NCBI GenBank assembly: GCA_052061695.1
Contig: JBPZEY010000004.1
Origin: Alkalicoccus luteus
GTDB taxonomy: Bacteria > Bacillota > Bacilli > Bacillales > Salisediminibacteriaceae
Reading direction: 5' to 3' (one strand)
Length of the DNA stretch: 64,000 bases
Numbering within the stretch: the stretch's first letter is position 1; each line of letters opens with the position of its first letter. Shown here in pieces: positions 43,903 through 52,322 of the stretch. The notes under the pieces are model-generated. The model searched no databases. It had not been told where the DNA came from and saw only the letters and a list, made by a program, of their open reading frames with translations. The position numbers and the translations under genes were made by a program.

Positions 43903-44646
43903 ATGATCAATCTGTTTGATGCTCATTTGCATATCATCGATCCAGCTTATCCGCTGCAGATGAACAACGGCTATAAACCGCCGGTATTCACCGTTTCTGA
44001 CTACGAAAAACAGCGCGCGTGGCATAATGGCGGCGGAGCTGTCGTTTCCGGATCGTTTCAAGGCTTCGACCAAACGTATGTAACCAATGCGCTCAGGCAG
44101 CTTGGCAGCGGCTATGTCGGCGTCACCCAGCTGCCTTCCTCTGTGACAGCAGAGGAAGTGGCTGCGCTGCATCAGCAAAGCATCCGCGCCCTGCGGCTGA
44201 ACCTGTACCGCGGCGGGTCTGCGGAGCTGAACGATCTCGAGAGGCTCGCTGATCTCGTTTACGAGACCGCCGGCTGGCATGTCGAGCTGTACGCCGATGC
44301 CCGTACACTCGCCGATATCCGTCCGTCCATCACCCGCCCGGAGCGGATATCCATCGATCACCTTGGTCTGCATCCAGAGGGCCTTCCCGCTCTGCTCGAC
44401 CTCGTTTCAAATGGAGCTGCAGTGAAAGCGACCGGCTTCGGACGCTATCAGGGAAACCCGATCGAGGCAATGGTGCAGATTAACGAGGAAAACCCCGAAG
44501 CGCTTATGTTCGGCACTGACCTCCCTTCAACAAGAGCGCCCGTTCCTTTTTCCGATAAGGATATTGAACGCGTGCAGCATGCTTTCTCCAATAGCGAACG
44601 TATTTTCCATCACAATGCACGACGCTGGTACCGCCTGACTGACTGA
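43903..44646 (+). CDS. amidohydrolase family protein (PDC hydrolase-like)
   Basis: 247 residues of the amidohydrolase_2 type TIM barrel: FDAHLHII near the N-terminus gives the HxH metal pair, later ISIDHLGLHPEG and MFGTDLPSTRAP supply the His and catalytic Asp. It resembles 2-pyrone-4,6-dicarboxylate lactonase-type and other aromatic-degradation hydrolases. AGGAGGAGG precedes the ATG. It follows the flavin reductase-like gene and ends before a strong terminator. Confidence 0.85.
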   Translation: MINLFDAHLHIIDPAYPLQMNNGYKPPVFTVSDYEKQRAWHNGGGAVVSGSFQGFDQTYVTNALRQLGSGYVGVTQLPSSVTAEEVAALHQQSIRALRLNLYRGGSAELNDLERLADLVYETAGWHVELYADARTLADIRPSITRPERISIDHLGLHPEGLPALLDLVSNGAAVKATGFGRYQGNPIEAMVQINEENPEALMFGTDLPSTRAPVPFSDKDIERVQHAFSNSERIFHHNARRWYRLTD

Positions 44647-44653
44647 TTCACCG

Positions 44654-44697
44654 AAAGGCGCGGAGCAAAGATCTTCTTCTTTACTCCGCGCCTTTTT
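44654..44697 (+). terminator. strong terminator
   Basis: AAAGGCGCGGAG (44654-44665) and CTCCGCGCCTTTTT (44684-44697) form a 12-bp perfect stem with T5. Confidence 0.92.
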
Positions 44698-44701
44698 GCT
44701 A

Positions 44702-44736
44702 TGCTATACTAATTATAGATATTAAGACTCTTTAAT
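44702..44736 (+). promoter_or_regulatory. extended -10 promoter and dyad upstream of the Rrf2 gene
   Basis: TGCTATACT (44702-44710) is an extended -10 element. The near-dyad ATTAAGACTCTTTAAT (44721-44736) lies just after the expected transcription start, a place where the Rrf2 protein could bind its own promoter. The dyad is imperfect. Confidence 0.4.
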
Positions 44737-44759
44737 TACGTTAAAAAGGAGCGCTGCAG

Positions 44760-45197
44760 ATGAAATACGCGCAGGCTACGAACTATGCCCTTCACACAAT
44801 GGTCTATTTAGCGAGCATTTCTCCCGATTCGCTCGTCGGCGTCCGGCCGCTTGCAGAGCTGCAAAGCGTCTCAACCACGTACTTATCCAAAATATTGACG
44901 AAGCTTGCCAAAGAAGACCTTGTTTCCTCCAGCCCCGGTGTCAACGGAGGCTACCGGCTTGCCCGTTCCGCCGATTCGATCACGTTTCTCGACATCATTG
45001 AAGCCGTCGAAGGAAGGCAGGCGATTTTAACGTGCCAGCTTGCCGGAGTCGAAAAAGAAGAGGCGTGCGTCATTCAGCAGAAGATGGAAATCGGGGAACA
45101 ACAGCTGAAGTCCTATCTATCAGGCATTACGATTCTGGAAATTGTAGAGGAGCTGGATGAGAGTGTGAAATCATTTCTGCTGAAGCACCAGCGTTAG
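44760..45197 (+). CDS. Rrf2 family transcriptional regulator
   Basis: 145 residues with the Rrf2 winged helix: YALHTMVYLA, VRPLAELQSVSTTYLSKILTKLAKEDLVSSSPGVNGGYRLAR and ITFLDIIEAVEG. Two Cys (LTCQLAG and EEACVIQ) occupy the region that binds an iron-sulphur cluster or acts as a thiol switch in NsrR/IscR relatives, where three Cys are usual, so a thiol or disulphide switch is more likely. It precedes an MFS gene by 12 bases and probably controls it. Confidence 0.9.
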   Translation: MKYAQATNYALHTMVYLASISPDSLVGVRPLAELQSVSTTYLSKILTKLAKEDLVSSSPGVNGGYRLARSADSITFLDIIEAVEGRQAILTCQLAGVEKEEACVIQQKMEIGEQQLKSYLSGITILEIVEELDESVKSFLLKHQR

Positions 45198-45209
45198 GAG
45201 GAAGAAGCG

Positions 45210-46430
45210 ATGTATAACGGAAAATCAAGAGAATACTGGTTCCGGCGTACGCTTCTTGTCACTGCTCTGGCACAGGTACTCGCTGGTGGCGGGCTCGCAG
45301 CCGGAATCACCGTCGGTTCCCTGCTCGCCCGCGACATGACCGGAACCGCTACCGCCGGCGGACTGCCGATTGCAGTCTTTACGCTGGGATCGGCGCTCGC
45401 TGCCTGGCTCGTCGGGAAAGCAAGTCAGAAATATGGACGGCGGAAAGGGCTGTCTGCCGGCTTTTACACCGGGGCCATCGGCTCTCTCGCTGTCGTAGCC
45501 GCTGCCGCTTCCGGTCATTTTCTTTTGCTTCTGCCGGCGTTGTTTATTTACGGTGCGGGGATGGCGACGAACCTGCAGGCGCGCTTTGCCGGGACCGATC
45601 TTGCTGCGGAAAATCAGCGTGCGACTGCGATCAGCCTTGTTCTCGTTGCGACGACATTCGGTGCTGTCGCCGGTCCGTTTCTTGTCGATGTGACAGGGAT
45701 CGCAGCAGCCTTCATTGGCCTGCCTCCGCTGAGCGGCCCCTTTCTCTTTGCTGCTTTTGCATATGCTGGCGCGGGACTTATTTTAACTTTGTTTCTGCGT
45801 CCGGAACCGATGGAGCTTGCCCGCAAGCTGTCCACTCCGGCCGTGGAGGAAACCGTCTCCGCCCCTGCTGTTAGAACCGGCCTCTTTGCGGGCGTCTTTA
45901 TCATGGTGCTCTCCCATTTTATTATGGTGGCGATTATGACGATGACGCCGATTCACATGGAAGGACACGGGCATCACCTGCAGGCCGTCGGACTCGTGAT
46001 CGGGCTGCATATCGGAGCGATGTACCTGCCTTCCCTCGTTACCGGCCGCCTGATCGACCGGCTCGGGCGAAGGGTGATGACTGCCGCAGCAGGCGTCATT
46101 CTGCTCATCTCCGGCGTCATGGCTGCTTTGGCAGGCCCTTCTCTCGTTCTGATTACGACCGCGCTGATCCTGCTCGGGATCGGCTGGAACATCGGGCTGA
46201 TCAGTGGTACAACGGTAATCGTTGATTCTGCGCCAGCAAAAGAAAGAGCCGCTGTACAAGGCCGGGCCGATATTTTCGTCGCCCTCTCCGGCGCCTCCGG
46301 CGGTGCCCTTTCCGGCATGGTCGTCGCCGGCACAAGCTTTCCGTTTCTCGCAGCAGCCGGCGGACTGCTGTCGCTGCTTCTGCTGCCGCTCGTGTTTCCG
46401 AAAAAACGAATTCTGCCAGTGCAATCATAA
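45210..46430 (+). CDS. MFS transporter
   Basis: 406 residues with 12 predicted helices. The loop 2-3 motif GKASQKYGRRKGLSAGFYTGAIG and its repeat RLIDRLGRRVMTAAAGVIL are typical of the major facilitator superfamily; it is probably an exporter driven by protons. AGGAGG precedes the ATG and the Rrf2 gene is upstream in the same unit. The stop codon is directly followed by the left end of the transposable element (GGCTGT at 46433), so the element inserted at the very end of the gene and separates it from a terminator at 49720. Confidence 0.9.
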   Translation: MYNGKSREYWFRRTLLVTALAQVLAGGGLAAGITVGSLLARDMTGTATAGGLPIAVFTLGSALAAWLVGKASQKYGRRKGLSAGFYTGAIGSLAVVAAAASGHFLLLLPALFIYGAGMATNLQARFAGTDLAAENQRATAISLVLVATTFGAVAGPFLVDVTGIAAAFIGLPPLSGPFLFAAFAYAGAGLILTLFLRPEPMELARKLSTPAVEETVSAPAVRTGLFAGVFIMVLSHFIMVAIMTMTPIHMEGHGHHLQAVGLVIGLHIGAMYLPSLVTGRLIDRLGRRVMTAAAGVILLISGVMAALAGPSLVLITTALILLGIGWNIGLISGTTVIVDSAPAKERAAVQGRADIFVALSGASGGALSGMVVAGTSFPFLAAAGGLLSLLLLPLVFPKKRILPVQS

Positions 46431-46432
46431 AA

Positions 46433-46478
46433 GGCTGTGTCTTAGGATAAGTAGTTCAGTTAATGTGGAGAAAATGTT
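46433..46478 (+). repeat. left terminal inverted repeat
   Basis: It begins GGCTGTGTCTTAGG and contains AAGTAGTTCAGTT and TGTGGAGAAA, which also occur in order in the reverse complement of 49602-49647. Two or three bases separate it from the MFS stop codon. Confidence 0.85.
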
Positions 46479-46505
46479 AAAAAACATACCAAATCACATT
46501 GTAAT

Positions 46506-46529
46506 TTTCACCCTAAATATCGGGTGAAA
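46506..46529. repeat. subterminal hairpin at the left end of the element
   Basis: TTTCACCC and GGGTGAAA are inverted around an AT-rich loop, inside the left end. Such hairpins can shield a transposase gene from outside transcription or mark ends. Confidence 0.5.
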
Positions 46530-46550
46530 TAACTACAATATTAACACACT

Positions 46551-46582
46551 AAAAGGCTTGGATATTTAATCCAAGCCTTTTT
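46551..46582. terminator. terminator of the cargo kinase gene
   Basis: AAAAGGCTTGGAT and ATCCAAGCCTTTTT form a perfect 13-bp stem with a 5-base loop. It overlaps the kinase stop and would work in both directions. Confidence 0.85.
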
Positions 46583-47087
46583 ATTGAATTTCTGCTATGA
46601 ACTGTTGTACTTCTTTTGGCGACTTTAATACAATGATTTTCTTTTCAGTAGATAATTGTTGAAGTCTATTTAGGATTTCTGGTCTTTTCGTTTTAGGATA
46701 GTTCCATATCCATTTGAAAAAATCTAAATCAAATCTTTCTTCGCAACCTTCTGCCATATCTGGTCTTGTTTTATTTCGATACTGCAACATTCTTTTAAAT
46801 GCACGATAAACACATATGGTTCTGTGGATATCAAGAAAAATAACAGTATCTGCTGCGTTAAGCCTTATATCCATCGTTCCCCCATAATTCCCATCAATAA
46901 TCCATTCTTCATTTTTTACTAATTCATTCTGGACTTTTCTTTGTTCATCTTTAGGGACACCCTCCCAATTAGGTTTCCAAAATAACGCATCGAGGTGATA
47001 TACATTTATTTCTAACTTTTCACCTATTTTTCTTGCCAATGTTGATTTTCCTGACCCTCCCGAACCAATTAGTAATATTTTCTTCAT
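46581..47087 (-). CDS. P-loop kinase, FlaR/DNA topology modulation protein-like (element cargo)
   Basis: 168 residues from the ATG at 47087 (GGGGGATAAT upstream). The Walker A motif is IGSGGSGKSTLARK, followed by the substrate region YHLDALFWKPNWEG and the lid/Arg region RAFKRMLQYRNKTRPDM. This is the adenylate-kinase-like group often annotated as topology modulation protein FlaR; the physiological substrate is unclear. It lies inside the transposable element, downstream of a hairpin that follows the transposase gene, and shares the element's low GC content. It is cargo rather than transposition machinery, in my view. Confidence 0.8.
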   Translation of the reverse strand: MKKILLIGSGGSGKSTLARKIGEKLEINVYHLDALFWKPNWEGVPKDEQRKVQNELVKNEEWIIDGNYGGTMDIRLNAADTVIFLDIHRTICVYRAFKRMLQYRNKTRPDMAEGCEERFDLDFFKWIWNYPKTKRPEILNRLQQLSTEKKIIVLKSPKEVQQFIAEIQ

Positions 47088-47159
47088 ATTATCCCCCTTA
47101 GTACATCCATTCTCACTCAAATTTATTTTAACATAAAATTTCCATTTCCCTTTCATAAA

Positions 47160-47195
47160 AAAGATAGTACGTTTGCCATTAAACGTACTATCTTT
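47160..47195. terminator. hairpin between transposase and cargo gene
   Basis: AAAGATAGTACGTTT and AAACGTACTATCTTT form a perfect 15-bp stem with loop GCCATT. It includes the transposase stop codon and would insulate the cargo gene. Confidence 0.85.
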
Positions 47196-49134
47196 GATAT
47201 ATTATGTCTTTTAAATCGAACGCTTTCTCTGTTATACCTAATCGTTGTGCAGGGGTTAAGTTCTTTCCATCGGCTGATTTATAGGTTTCACAAAAGTTGT
47301 AGAATGTCCTTAAAATAGTCAATGAGTATTGAGCATACTTCGGGTTAAAATTGGCATAAATATAACTCTTTCCATCTCCTCTGGCTGTCATCAATGGTCT
47401 TTCAAGAATAGACAACCTTCTACGAATTTGTTGGATAAAGCTATTAGTAGCATTGTCGTTAACATTCAATACCATTTTCGCAATTTCCCTTGGTTCAAGA
47501 GAAGATAAATCAGTTGTACAATCGACATTGTGAAATCCTTTATCTCTCGATGCTAATGGATGTGTTATTGGAGTTTTAGCCCAATCGTTATAAGAGTGAG
47601 TTGGTGTTTGGATTTCATTATGAAACTGATGCGTTTCTAATAGCTCTTTTAAATATGAATAGGCTAATTTACGCAAGTTTTTCGTTTCGTATCCTCTGTG
47701 AAATCCCCAATCCAATAAATCTGATTTTGCATCATCAAACTCTTCTAAACATTGTTTTCTGCTTTTGTTCTTATCAAGCAAACAGAGGAAGTGGTGTGCA
47801 TCCGACATTCTTACTTCTTTCGAAAACACTCTAAAAAAGGCGGTCATTATAGAAGCATCATTATCGCTAATCATTCTCCATTCACCAGTTTGTACCATTT
47901 GTTTAATCAGCCAAAAGTGTGCCATTGTCGTGTAGGTAGGATTAACGTGAAGCCCATCAACATATTGCATTCGTTTTTTAAACTCGTTAAGTTCCGTTCG
48001 ATATTCGTGATGTGTTTGGGTATCGTTCGGTGTCGGTTCTTGTGGGTAATAAGAAAAGTCCAAACGGTTATTTTTCTTACTGAAATCATTCAAATGGTCT
48101 TCTTTATAAACCATCGTATCAAGTTTTAAATCCTCTACGGTCATTTCCCAATCATAAGCAACGTCTGACCGAAAAACATATCGTGAAATGGTATCCGCTG
48201 AAACAACCACATAAGTCTGTACTTGACTATCTTCTAAACCAGAATACTTTTGACCGCCTTGACCTTTCTTGCGAACATTATTAAGGTTGTAGTGCATTTT
48301 ATCAGTATTCAACCACATTTCTTTGAATGTTTTATTGGTCAAAGGAGCTGTTTCATACTTCTCTAAGAATTCCAAACAACAACGGTACAACCATTCCAAT
48401 TTATGGTAGTAAGTGCCGACACCGATTTCTAAAATATCGCAAGTTCGACTGATTGGCATTTTGTTTAATAGTAGTTTCGCAAACATCGGAAGAATATCAT
48501 TCTTCTTTTGACGATAGGTAGTGGATTGACGCTTGTTTGGAAGAATACTTGTCTTTTTCTTACACACTTTACATTGCCATCGTTGAGCATTATTCAATGT
48601 CTTTCCTTGTTTATAGAACTGGCTTGGCGTTTCAAAAGGAGTTAGATGAACAACCATACAGTTTTCATTATGGAAGTTGTATTCTGGCTCAACATCTTGG
48701 GTCTGGTTGATACGCACAAGTCTCGAAATCTCTTCTGCAACAGACCAATTCGAAATAGCAGTTGAATAACAATTCAAAGTCATACCACTACTTGGGTGGA
48801 TAGGGTCTGGATTACACACAAGCATTTTCTTACTGCTTTTACCGCTCAACTTGTATCTTGACGGCTTACCTTTGACAGTTTCAAACTTCACTTGTTCTTG
48901 ACCGCACCATTTACAGAAAGGGTTCGTGCAGAAGTTGTATTGAATTGTATGTGTATTTCCATTCCAAGTAAATTCAATTGGGAGAAACAACATATGATTA
49001 TAACGGAAGGCGAATTTCTTATCCGATAGGAATTTATATTGTTCCTTTCTATCATTCAATTCATCTTCATTAACAGGGTTATGAACAACAACGATGCCAT
49101 CTTCTTTTGTAACTAATCGTTGTAATTTAGCCAA
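47188..49134 (-). CDS. large transposase-like protein with zinc ribbon, family unassigned
   Basis: 648 residues starting with TTG after GGAGGAAC. An N-terminal Cys set (FCTNPFCKWCGQE, about residue 70) and a second (WQCKVCKKKTS, about 195) look like zinc ribbons; a helix-turn-helix-like part follows (ILPMFAKLLLNKMPISRTCDILEIG). Candidate acidic catalytic residues are in WLNTDKMHYN, MISDNDASIMTAFF and the EFDDAK region, in the order expected of a DDE nuclease. It overlaps the small protein gene by eight bases. IS1, IS1595 and ISL3-type transposases share single features but not this size and layout. Confidence 0.7.
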   Translation of the reverse strand: MAKLQRLVTKEDGIVVVHNPVNEDELNDRKEQYKFLSDKKFAFRYNHMLFLPIEFTWNGNTHTIQYNFCTNPFCKWCGQEQVKFETVKGKPSRYKLSGKSSKKMLVCNPDPIHPSSGMTLNCYSTAISNWSVAEEISRLVRINQTQDVEPEYNFHNENCMVVHLTPFETPSQFYKQGKTLNNAQRWQCKVCKKKTSILPNKRQSTTYRQKKNDILPMFAKLLLNKMPISRTCDILEIGVGTYYHKLEWLYRCCLEFLEKYETAPLTNKTFKEMWLNTDKMHYNLNNVRKKGQGGQKYSGLEDSQVQTYVVVSADTISRYVFRSDVAYDWEMTVEDLKLDTMVYKEDHLNDFSKKNNRLDFSYYPQEPTPNDTQTHHEYRTELNEFKKRMQYVDGLHVNPTYTTMAHFWLIKQMVQTGEWRMISDNDASIMTAFFRVFSKEVRMSDAHHFLCLLDKNKSRKQCLEEFDDAKSDLLDWGFHRGYETKNLRKLAYSYLKELLETHQFHNEIQTPTHSYNDWAKTPITHPLASRDKGFHNVDCTTDLSSLEPREIAKMVLNVNDNATNSFIQQIRRRLSILERPLMTARGDGKSYIYANFNPKYAQYSLTILRTFYNFCETYKSADGKNLTPAQRLGITEKAFDLKDIIYQR

Positions 49135-49417
49135 GTTTTTGTTCCTCCATTATATCCTCTAACCCCATTTTTCGTAGCATTCTTTTGTTGTTCCGTATGC
49201 CATCAACCCATTTTAGAAACTCTTCATCATTAAGAAGATTTTTTAAGAATATATCTACTACTTCGCTCTCGCTGTATTCGCAGTATTCCGCATAGTTTTT
49301 TACTATTTCTCGGACTTGTTCAGATATTAGCCAATCCACTTTATCAGCATTATTATTCTTAGGCTTGATGAATTGCACGATATTTTTCACTCCTTTTAAA
49401 TGCAGTCCAATTAACAT
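49127..49417 (-). CDS. small helical accessory protein of the element
   Basis: 96 residues from an ATG at 49417 (AGGTG nine bases upstream; GTG at 49378 is another option). It is almost entirely helical and charged (VDWLISEQVREIVKNYAEYCEYSESEVVDIFLKNLLND), resembling small DNA-binding or regulatory partners. Its end overlaps the transposase start, so the two are coupled. Function unknown. Confidence 0.6.
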   Translation of the reverse strand: MLIGLHLKGVKNIVQFIKPKNNNADKVDWLISEQVREIVKNYAEYCEYSESEVVDIFLKNLLNDEEFLKWVDGIRNNKRMLRKMGLEDIMEEQKLG

Positions 49418-49553
49418 AGTAAATAACACCTATTTTAACACCCATATTTTCACCTTGACAATAGTTATTGTCACTCTATTATTTAGTATGCTATTTCCTA
49501 TGCTATTTTATACATTTTTTAAGCGAAAACGTTATTATATCAATAAAAATAAA

Positions 49554-49580
49554 AGACCAAATCACTATGCGATTTGGTCT
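49554..49580. repeat. subterminal hairpin at the right end of the element
   Basis: AGACCAAATC and GATTTGGTCT are a perfect 10-bp inverted repeat with a 7-base loop, about 20 bases inside the right terminal repeat. Confidence 0.6.
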
Positions 49581-49601
49581 TAGAATTTATATGCGATTTC
49601 T

Positions 49602-49647
49602 AATGTTTCTCCACAAAAACTGAACTACTTAATCTTAGGAGACAGCC
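49602..49647 (-). repeat. right terminal inverted repeat
   Basis: Read on the minus strand it begins GGCTGTCTCCTAAG and continues with AAGTAGTTCAGTT and TGTGGAGAAA, aligning to the left repeat with one single-base gap and a few mismatches. Confidence 0.85.
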
Positions 49648-49719
49648 TTTTTTCTGAGGTGATCAATAGTGCCACAACTGTAACTCGCGGACGTCGAATG
49701 GATACTATGTACACAATAA

Positions 49720-49755
49720 GGCCGGTCATCGTCTGCAATAACCGGCCCGCTTTGT
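49720..49755. terminator. hairpin terminator right of the element
   Basis: GGCCGGT (49720-49726) and ACCGGCC (49741-49747) with CGCTTTGTTTT after it. It probably served the MFS operon before the insertion and may also stop the convergent methyltransferase gene. Confidence 0.65.
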
Positions 49756-49770
49756 TTTAACCAGGTGAAC

Positions 49771-50511
49771 TTATGCCTTTACCGCTTCGACGGTAATAAC
49801 CTCTGCAGCATCGACTGGCGCTTTGCCATATTCATACCCTCCTGAAAAGGTAATCTCTGAAAAGCCAGCTTCGCGCAGCATCAGCGCTGCTTCTTCAATT
49901 CCGAGCCAGCGCAGCGGAAACAGTTCAAGCTCCGTTTCGACGAGCTTCCCTTTCCGCCAGCGTTCGTAGCGGTTGCGGTCAATCGTTTTCTGGTTCAGAT
50001 AATCAACTTCGACCGTCACAGACTCAAGCGTAATGCGGTCTTCTCCATCTTCCCATTCCCGAAAGCGGAGTCCCGGCTCTGCTCCTGTGAAGAGATAGAA
50101 ATCCGCAATCAGCTTTCCACCTGGCAGCAGACACCCGGAAAGCTGCTGAAACGCACGCTGGATCATCCCCGGCTCATGCAGCAGCTGCAGCGTACCGGCC
50201 GGAATGATTGCCGCTTCGTACTTACACGAGAGCTCCGCAGATTCCATCGTGCCCTCAAACAGCACCGGATCAAGTCCTCTCGCCTCCGCCTCTTTCCGGC
50301 ACAGGTCCAGCATTGGAGCTGACGGATCGAATCCTTCTACGTCTATGCCTGCTTCCAGAAGCGGAATCATCATCCGCCCGCTTCCACAGGCCGGTTCCAG
50401 CACCGGTCCCTTCACATCCTGAAGCCGTTCTTTATAATATTCCACATCTCCAAACGAATGACCGGCCGGCTTATCCAGCACGTACACCCGCGATGACAGC
50501 GTTCCATACAT
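49771..50511 (-). CDS. class I SAM-dependent methyltransferase
   Basis: 246 residues from the ATG at 50511, eight bases after GGAGG. Motif I is VLEPACGSGRMMIPLLEAG, with the acidic end of strand 2 in VEGFDPSAPMLDLC; the later GCLLPGGKLIADFYLF is motif III. The methyl acceptor is not predictable. It is convergent with the element and ends near the terminator at 49720. Confidence 0.87.
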   Translation of the reverse strand: MYGTLSSRVYVLDKPAGHSFGDVEYYKERLQDVKGPVLEPACGSGRMMIPLLEAGIDVEGFDPSAPMLDLCRKEAEARGLDPVLFEGTMESAELSCKYEAAIIPAGTLQLLHEPGMIQRAFQQLSGCLLPGGKLIADFYLFTGAEPGLRFREWEDGEDRITLESVTVEVDYLNQKTIDRNRYERWRKGKLVETELELFPLRWLGIEEAALMLREAGFSEITFSGGYEYGKAPVDAAEVITVEAVKA

Positions 50512-50620
50512 CCGCCTCACCTCCACTGGAATTTATACGACAGAAAAGAGGAGAATCCTTTATTCTTCGCAGGAATTTATTAGATAAAGAATGGTGTGGG
50601 AAGTTTTGCCTGATTAATAA

Positions 50621-50646
50621 ACAAAAACGACCGCAGCAGCGGCCGT
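50621..50646 (-). terminator. terminator of the coiled-coil protein gene
   Basis: On the minus strand ACGGCCGC and GCGGTCGT pair (one G-U) around TGCT and are followed by TTTTTG. Confidence 0.75.
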
Positions 50647-50659
50647 AATGTGATTTGTG

Positions 50660-51442
50660 TTATTCATCGATCGGCGTCAGAGTATATGGCGTTCGTGCAT
50701 CAATCATGTAGTCTTCAAATAGAAAAATAGCTACTTCCTCCACACCATGGTCCGGCCGTGTACTTAAAATCAGGTTATATTCAAGTGATCCGGAACCGCT
50801 GTAGACTGCAAAGTTACTTCCACTCCCGATAGGTTCCGCCATGTATCTGCCGGGCTCCATATCAATCCCGACGATCGCTGTGCCCGCCGGGTAGCTGACC
50901 GGCTCTGCCTGTTTAGCTGTGATGGAGCTGCCGATCGCATCAAGCTCTTCTTCTTTTGATTCAATATCTGCAAGCAGATTCTCTAGTTCGTCCGATTTCG
51001 CTTCCAGCTCCTGTTCAAGTTCAGCCAGCTCTGCAGCTATCGTTTCTTCCTGATCGGCTTTCTGTGCTTCATAGTCTTCTTCCAGACCCGCGATATCTTC
51101 CCGCAGCTCTTCTTCCCGTTCCAGCAGCGCTTCAGCCCGGTCAATGTCCTCCTGCATGGCTTCCAGCTTTTCCTCTGAAACCGTCGTTTCCTCTCCCAGC
51201 TCCTCAAGCAGCGCTTCATGCTCCTGCAGCTGTTCCTGAAGCGACAGCGTCTGATCCTCTGCTGCAGCAGCTTCGCCTTCCATTTCCTGTATGAAATCAG
51301 TGATGTCTGTGTAGGCGATCATCTGCGTGCCAAACTCTTCTTCAGCTGTCATCGCTCCAAACACGCTGCCTCCAACCCAGACTGCAATCAAAAGCAATGC
51401 GGCTGCCGATCGTTTACCCCATTTGGAACGAAAGAAACGCAT
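50660..51442 (-). CDS. membrane-anchored coiled-coil protein
   Basis: 260 residues: one N-terminal membrane segment (10-32), a long acidic coiled coil (about 50-175, Leu/Glu heptads such as LEEDYEAQKADQEETIAAELAELEQELEAK), and a compact C-terminal beta domain (about 180-260) containing AIVGIDMEPGRYMAEPIGSGSNFAVYSGSG. This last domain occurs in several Bacillaceae surface proteins of unknown role. The protein probably faces outward. GGTGG lies before the ATG. Confidence 0.68.
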   Translation of the reverse strand: MRFFRSKWGKRSAAALLLIAVWVGGSVFGAMTAEEEFGTQMIAYTDITDFIQEMEGEAAAAEDQTLSLQEQLQEHEALLEELGEETTVSEEKLEAMQEDIDRAEALLEREEELREDIAGLEEDYEAQKADQEETIAAELAELEQELEAKSDELENLLADIESKEEELDAIGSSITAKQAEPVSYPAGTAIVGIDMEPGRYMAEPIGSGSNFAVYSGSGSLEYNLILSTRPDHGVEEVAIFLFEDYMIDARTPYTLTPIDE

Positions 51443-51638
51443 GCTACCACCCCTTTTATTGATATCAAAGGTGACTGCTCATGGTGTTTCTTTTATTATA
51501 CCGCAGCATAATTCTATATGCCTATGACTTTTCTTTTAAAAATTCATTATAACCGCAACGCTTTCCTCGTTCAAAAAAGACATGCCTTCCCCAGTCTGCT
51601 ATCATAGGCAATACCAGCTTTAGACAGGAGAGGTTTGC

Positions 51639-52322
51639 ATGTGGACGATTTGTTTCCGAGAGTTTAGAGAGCTGATGTCCGGTTTCCGGCCGCTGCTGAT
51701 TGCGGCGGTGCTGTTTGTGGTGTCTTACTATACCGCACAGGCTGCTGAGCTGATTCCGGATGGGATGGGCAACTTGTCTCAGGAGGAAGCGTACGTGGCC
51801 GGCATGCGCGCGGCACTCTATGTATTCGGGTATTTATTCGTTTTTACACTCTCGCACAACGTCGTCAATAAAGAGCTCGAAGCACGCACGATCCGCTTTC
51901 TTGTGACGAAAGCATCGCGCTCGGCGATCATTTATGGAAAGACGCTCGGCACGTTCTTATTCTGGGCACTGCTGCTTCTGTTGAATACGATTCTGATCAG
52001 CTATACAGCCGGCACGTTTTATTTGATCGACTATCTGGAGTTTCTCATTTTTATCTTTTACGGCGTGAGCGCAGCGGTGCTTCTTTCCATCCTCATTCCG
52101 CGTTCAGCCTATACGATGTTTTTCGGCGTGATTGCAGCCTTTGCCCTCCCGGCGCTATCGTTCTGGTCCATGCTCAGTGAGGAATGGTACATCACGTGGG
52201 TGAAATTCGTGACGCCTTACTACTACTTTCAGTTCGACTTGTTCTATATGGCGGTACCATTCGTAATCGGTCTATTATTTTATTCAGCGGCAGACCGGCT
52301 GTTTCAGAGGAGGGACGTATGA
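51639..52322 (+). CDS. ABC-2 type transporter permease
   Basis: 227 residues with six membrane helices. The N-terminal cytoplasmic coupling part (FREFRELMSG) and HNVVNKELEARTIRFLVTKASRSAIIYGKTLGTFLFW are typical of ABC-2 permeases related to NatB/YhaP-type exporters. AGGAGAGG precedes the ATG. It overlaps the ATPase gene by four bases (ATGA), giving one exporter. Confidence 0.85.
   Translation: MWTICFREFRELMSGFRPLLIAAVLFVVSYYTAQAAELIPDGMGNLSQEEAYVAGMRAALYVFGYLFVFTLSHNVVNKELEARTIRFLVTKASRSAIIYGKTLGTFLFWALLLLLNTILISYTAGTFYLIDYLEFLIFIFYGVSAAVLLSILIPRSAYTMFFGVIAAFALPALSFWSMLSEEWYITWVKFVTPYYYFQFDLFYMAVPFVIGLLFYSAADRLFQRRDV

Larger units (their letters stand above)
46433..49647. mobile_element. 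transposable element with long terminal inverted repeats and a cargo kinase
   Basis: The 3.2-kb segment is clearly more AT-rich than both flanks, uses different codons, and is bounded by imperfect inverted repeats of about 46 bases starting GGCTGT. It carries three minus-strand genes: a small helical protein, a 648-residue zinc-ribbon transposase-like protein and a P-loop kinase. Hairpins lie inside both ends. No clear target duplication was found next to the GGC ends; A- and T-runs flank them. The family could not be named. Confidence 0.85.

Noticed and set aside
46433..49647. Target-site duplication of the transposon
   Set aside because: The bases next to the GGC ends are A-run on the left and T-run on the right, an extension of the inverted repeat rather than a direct repeat.
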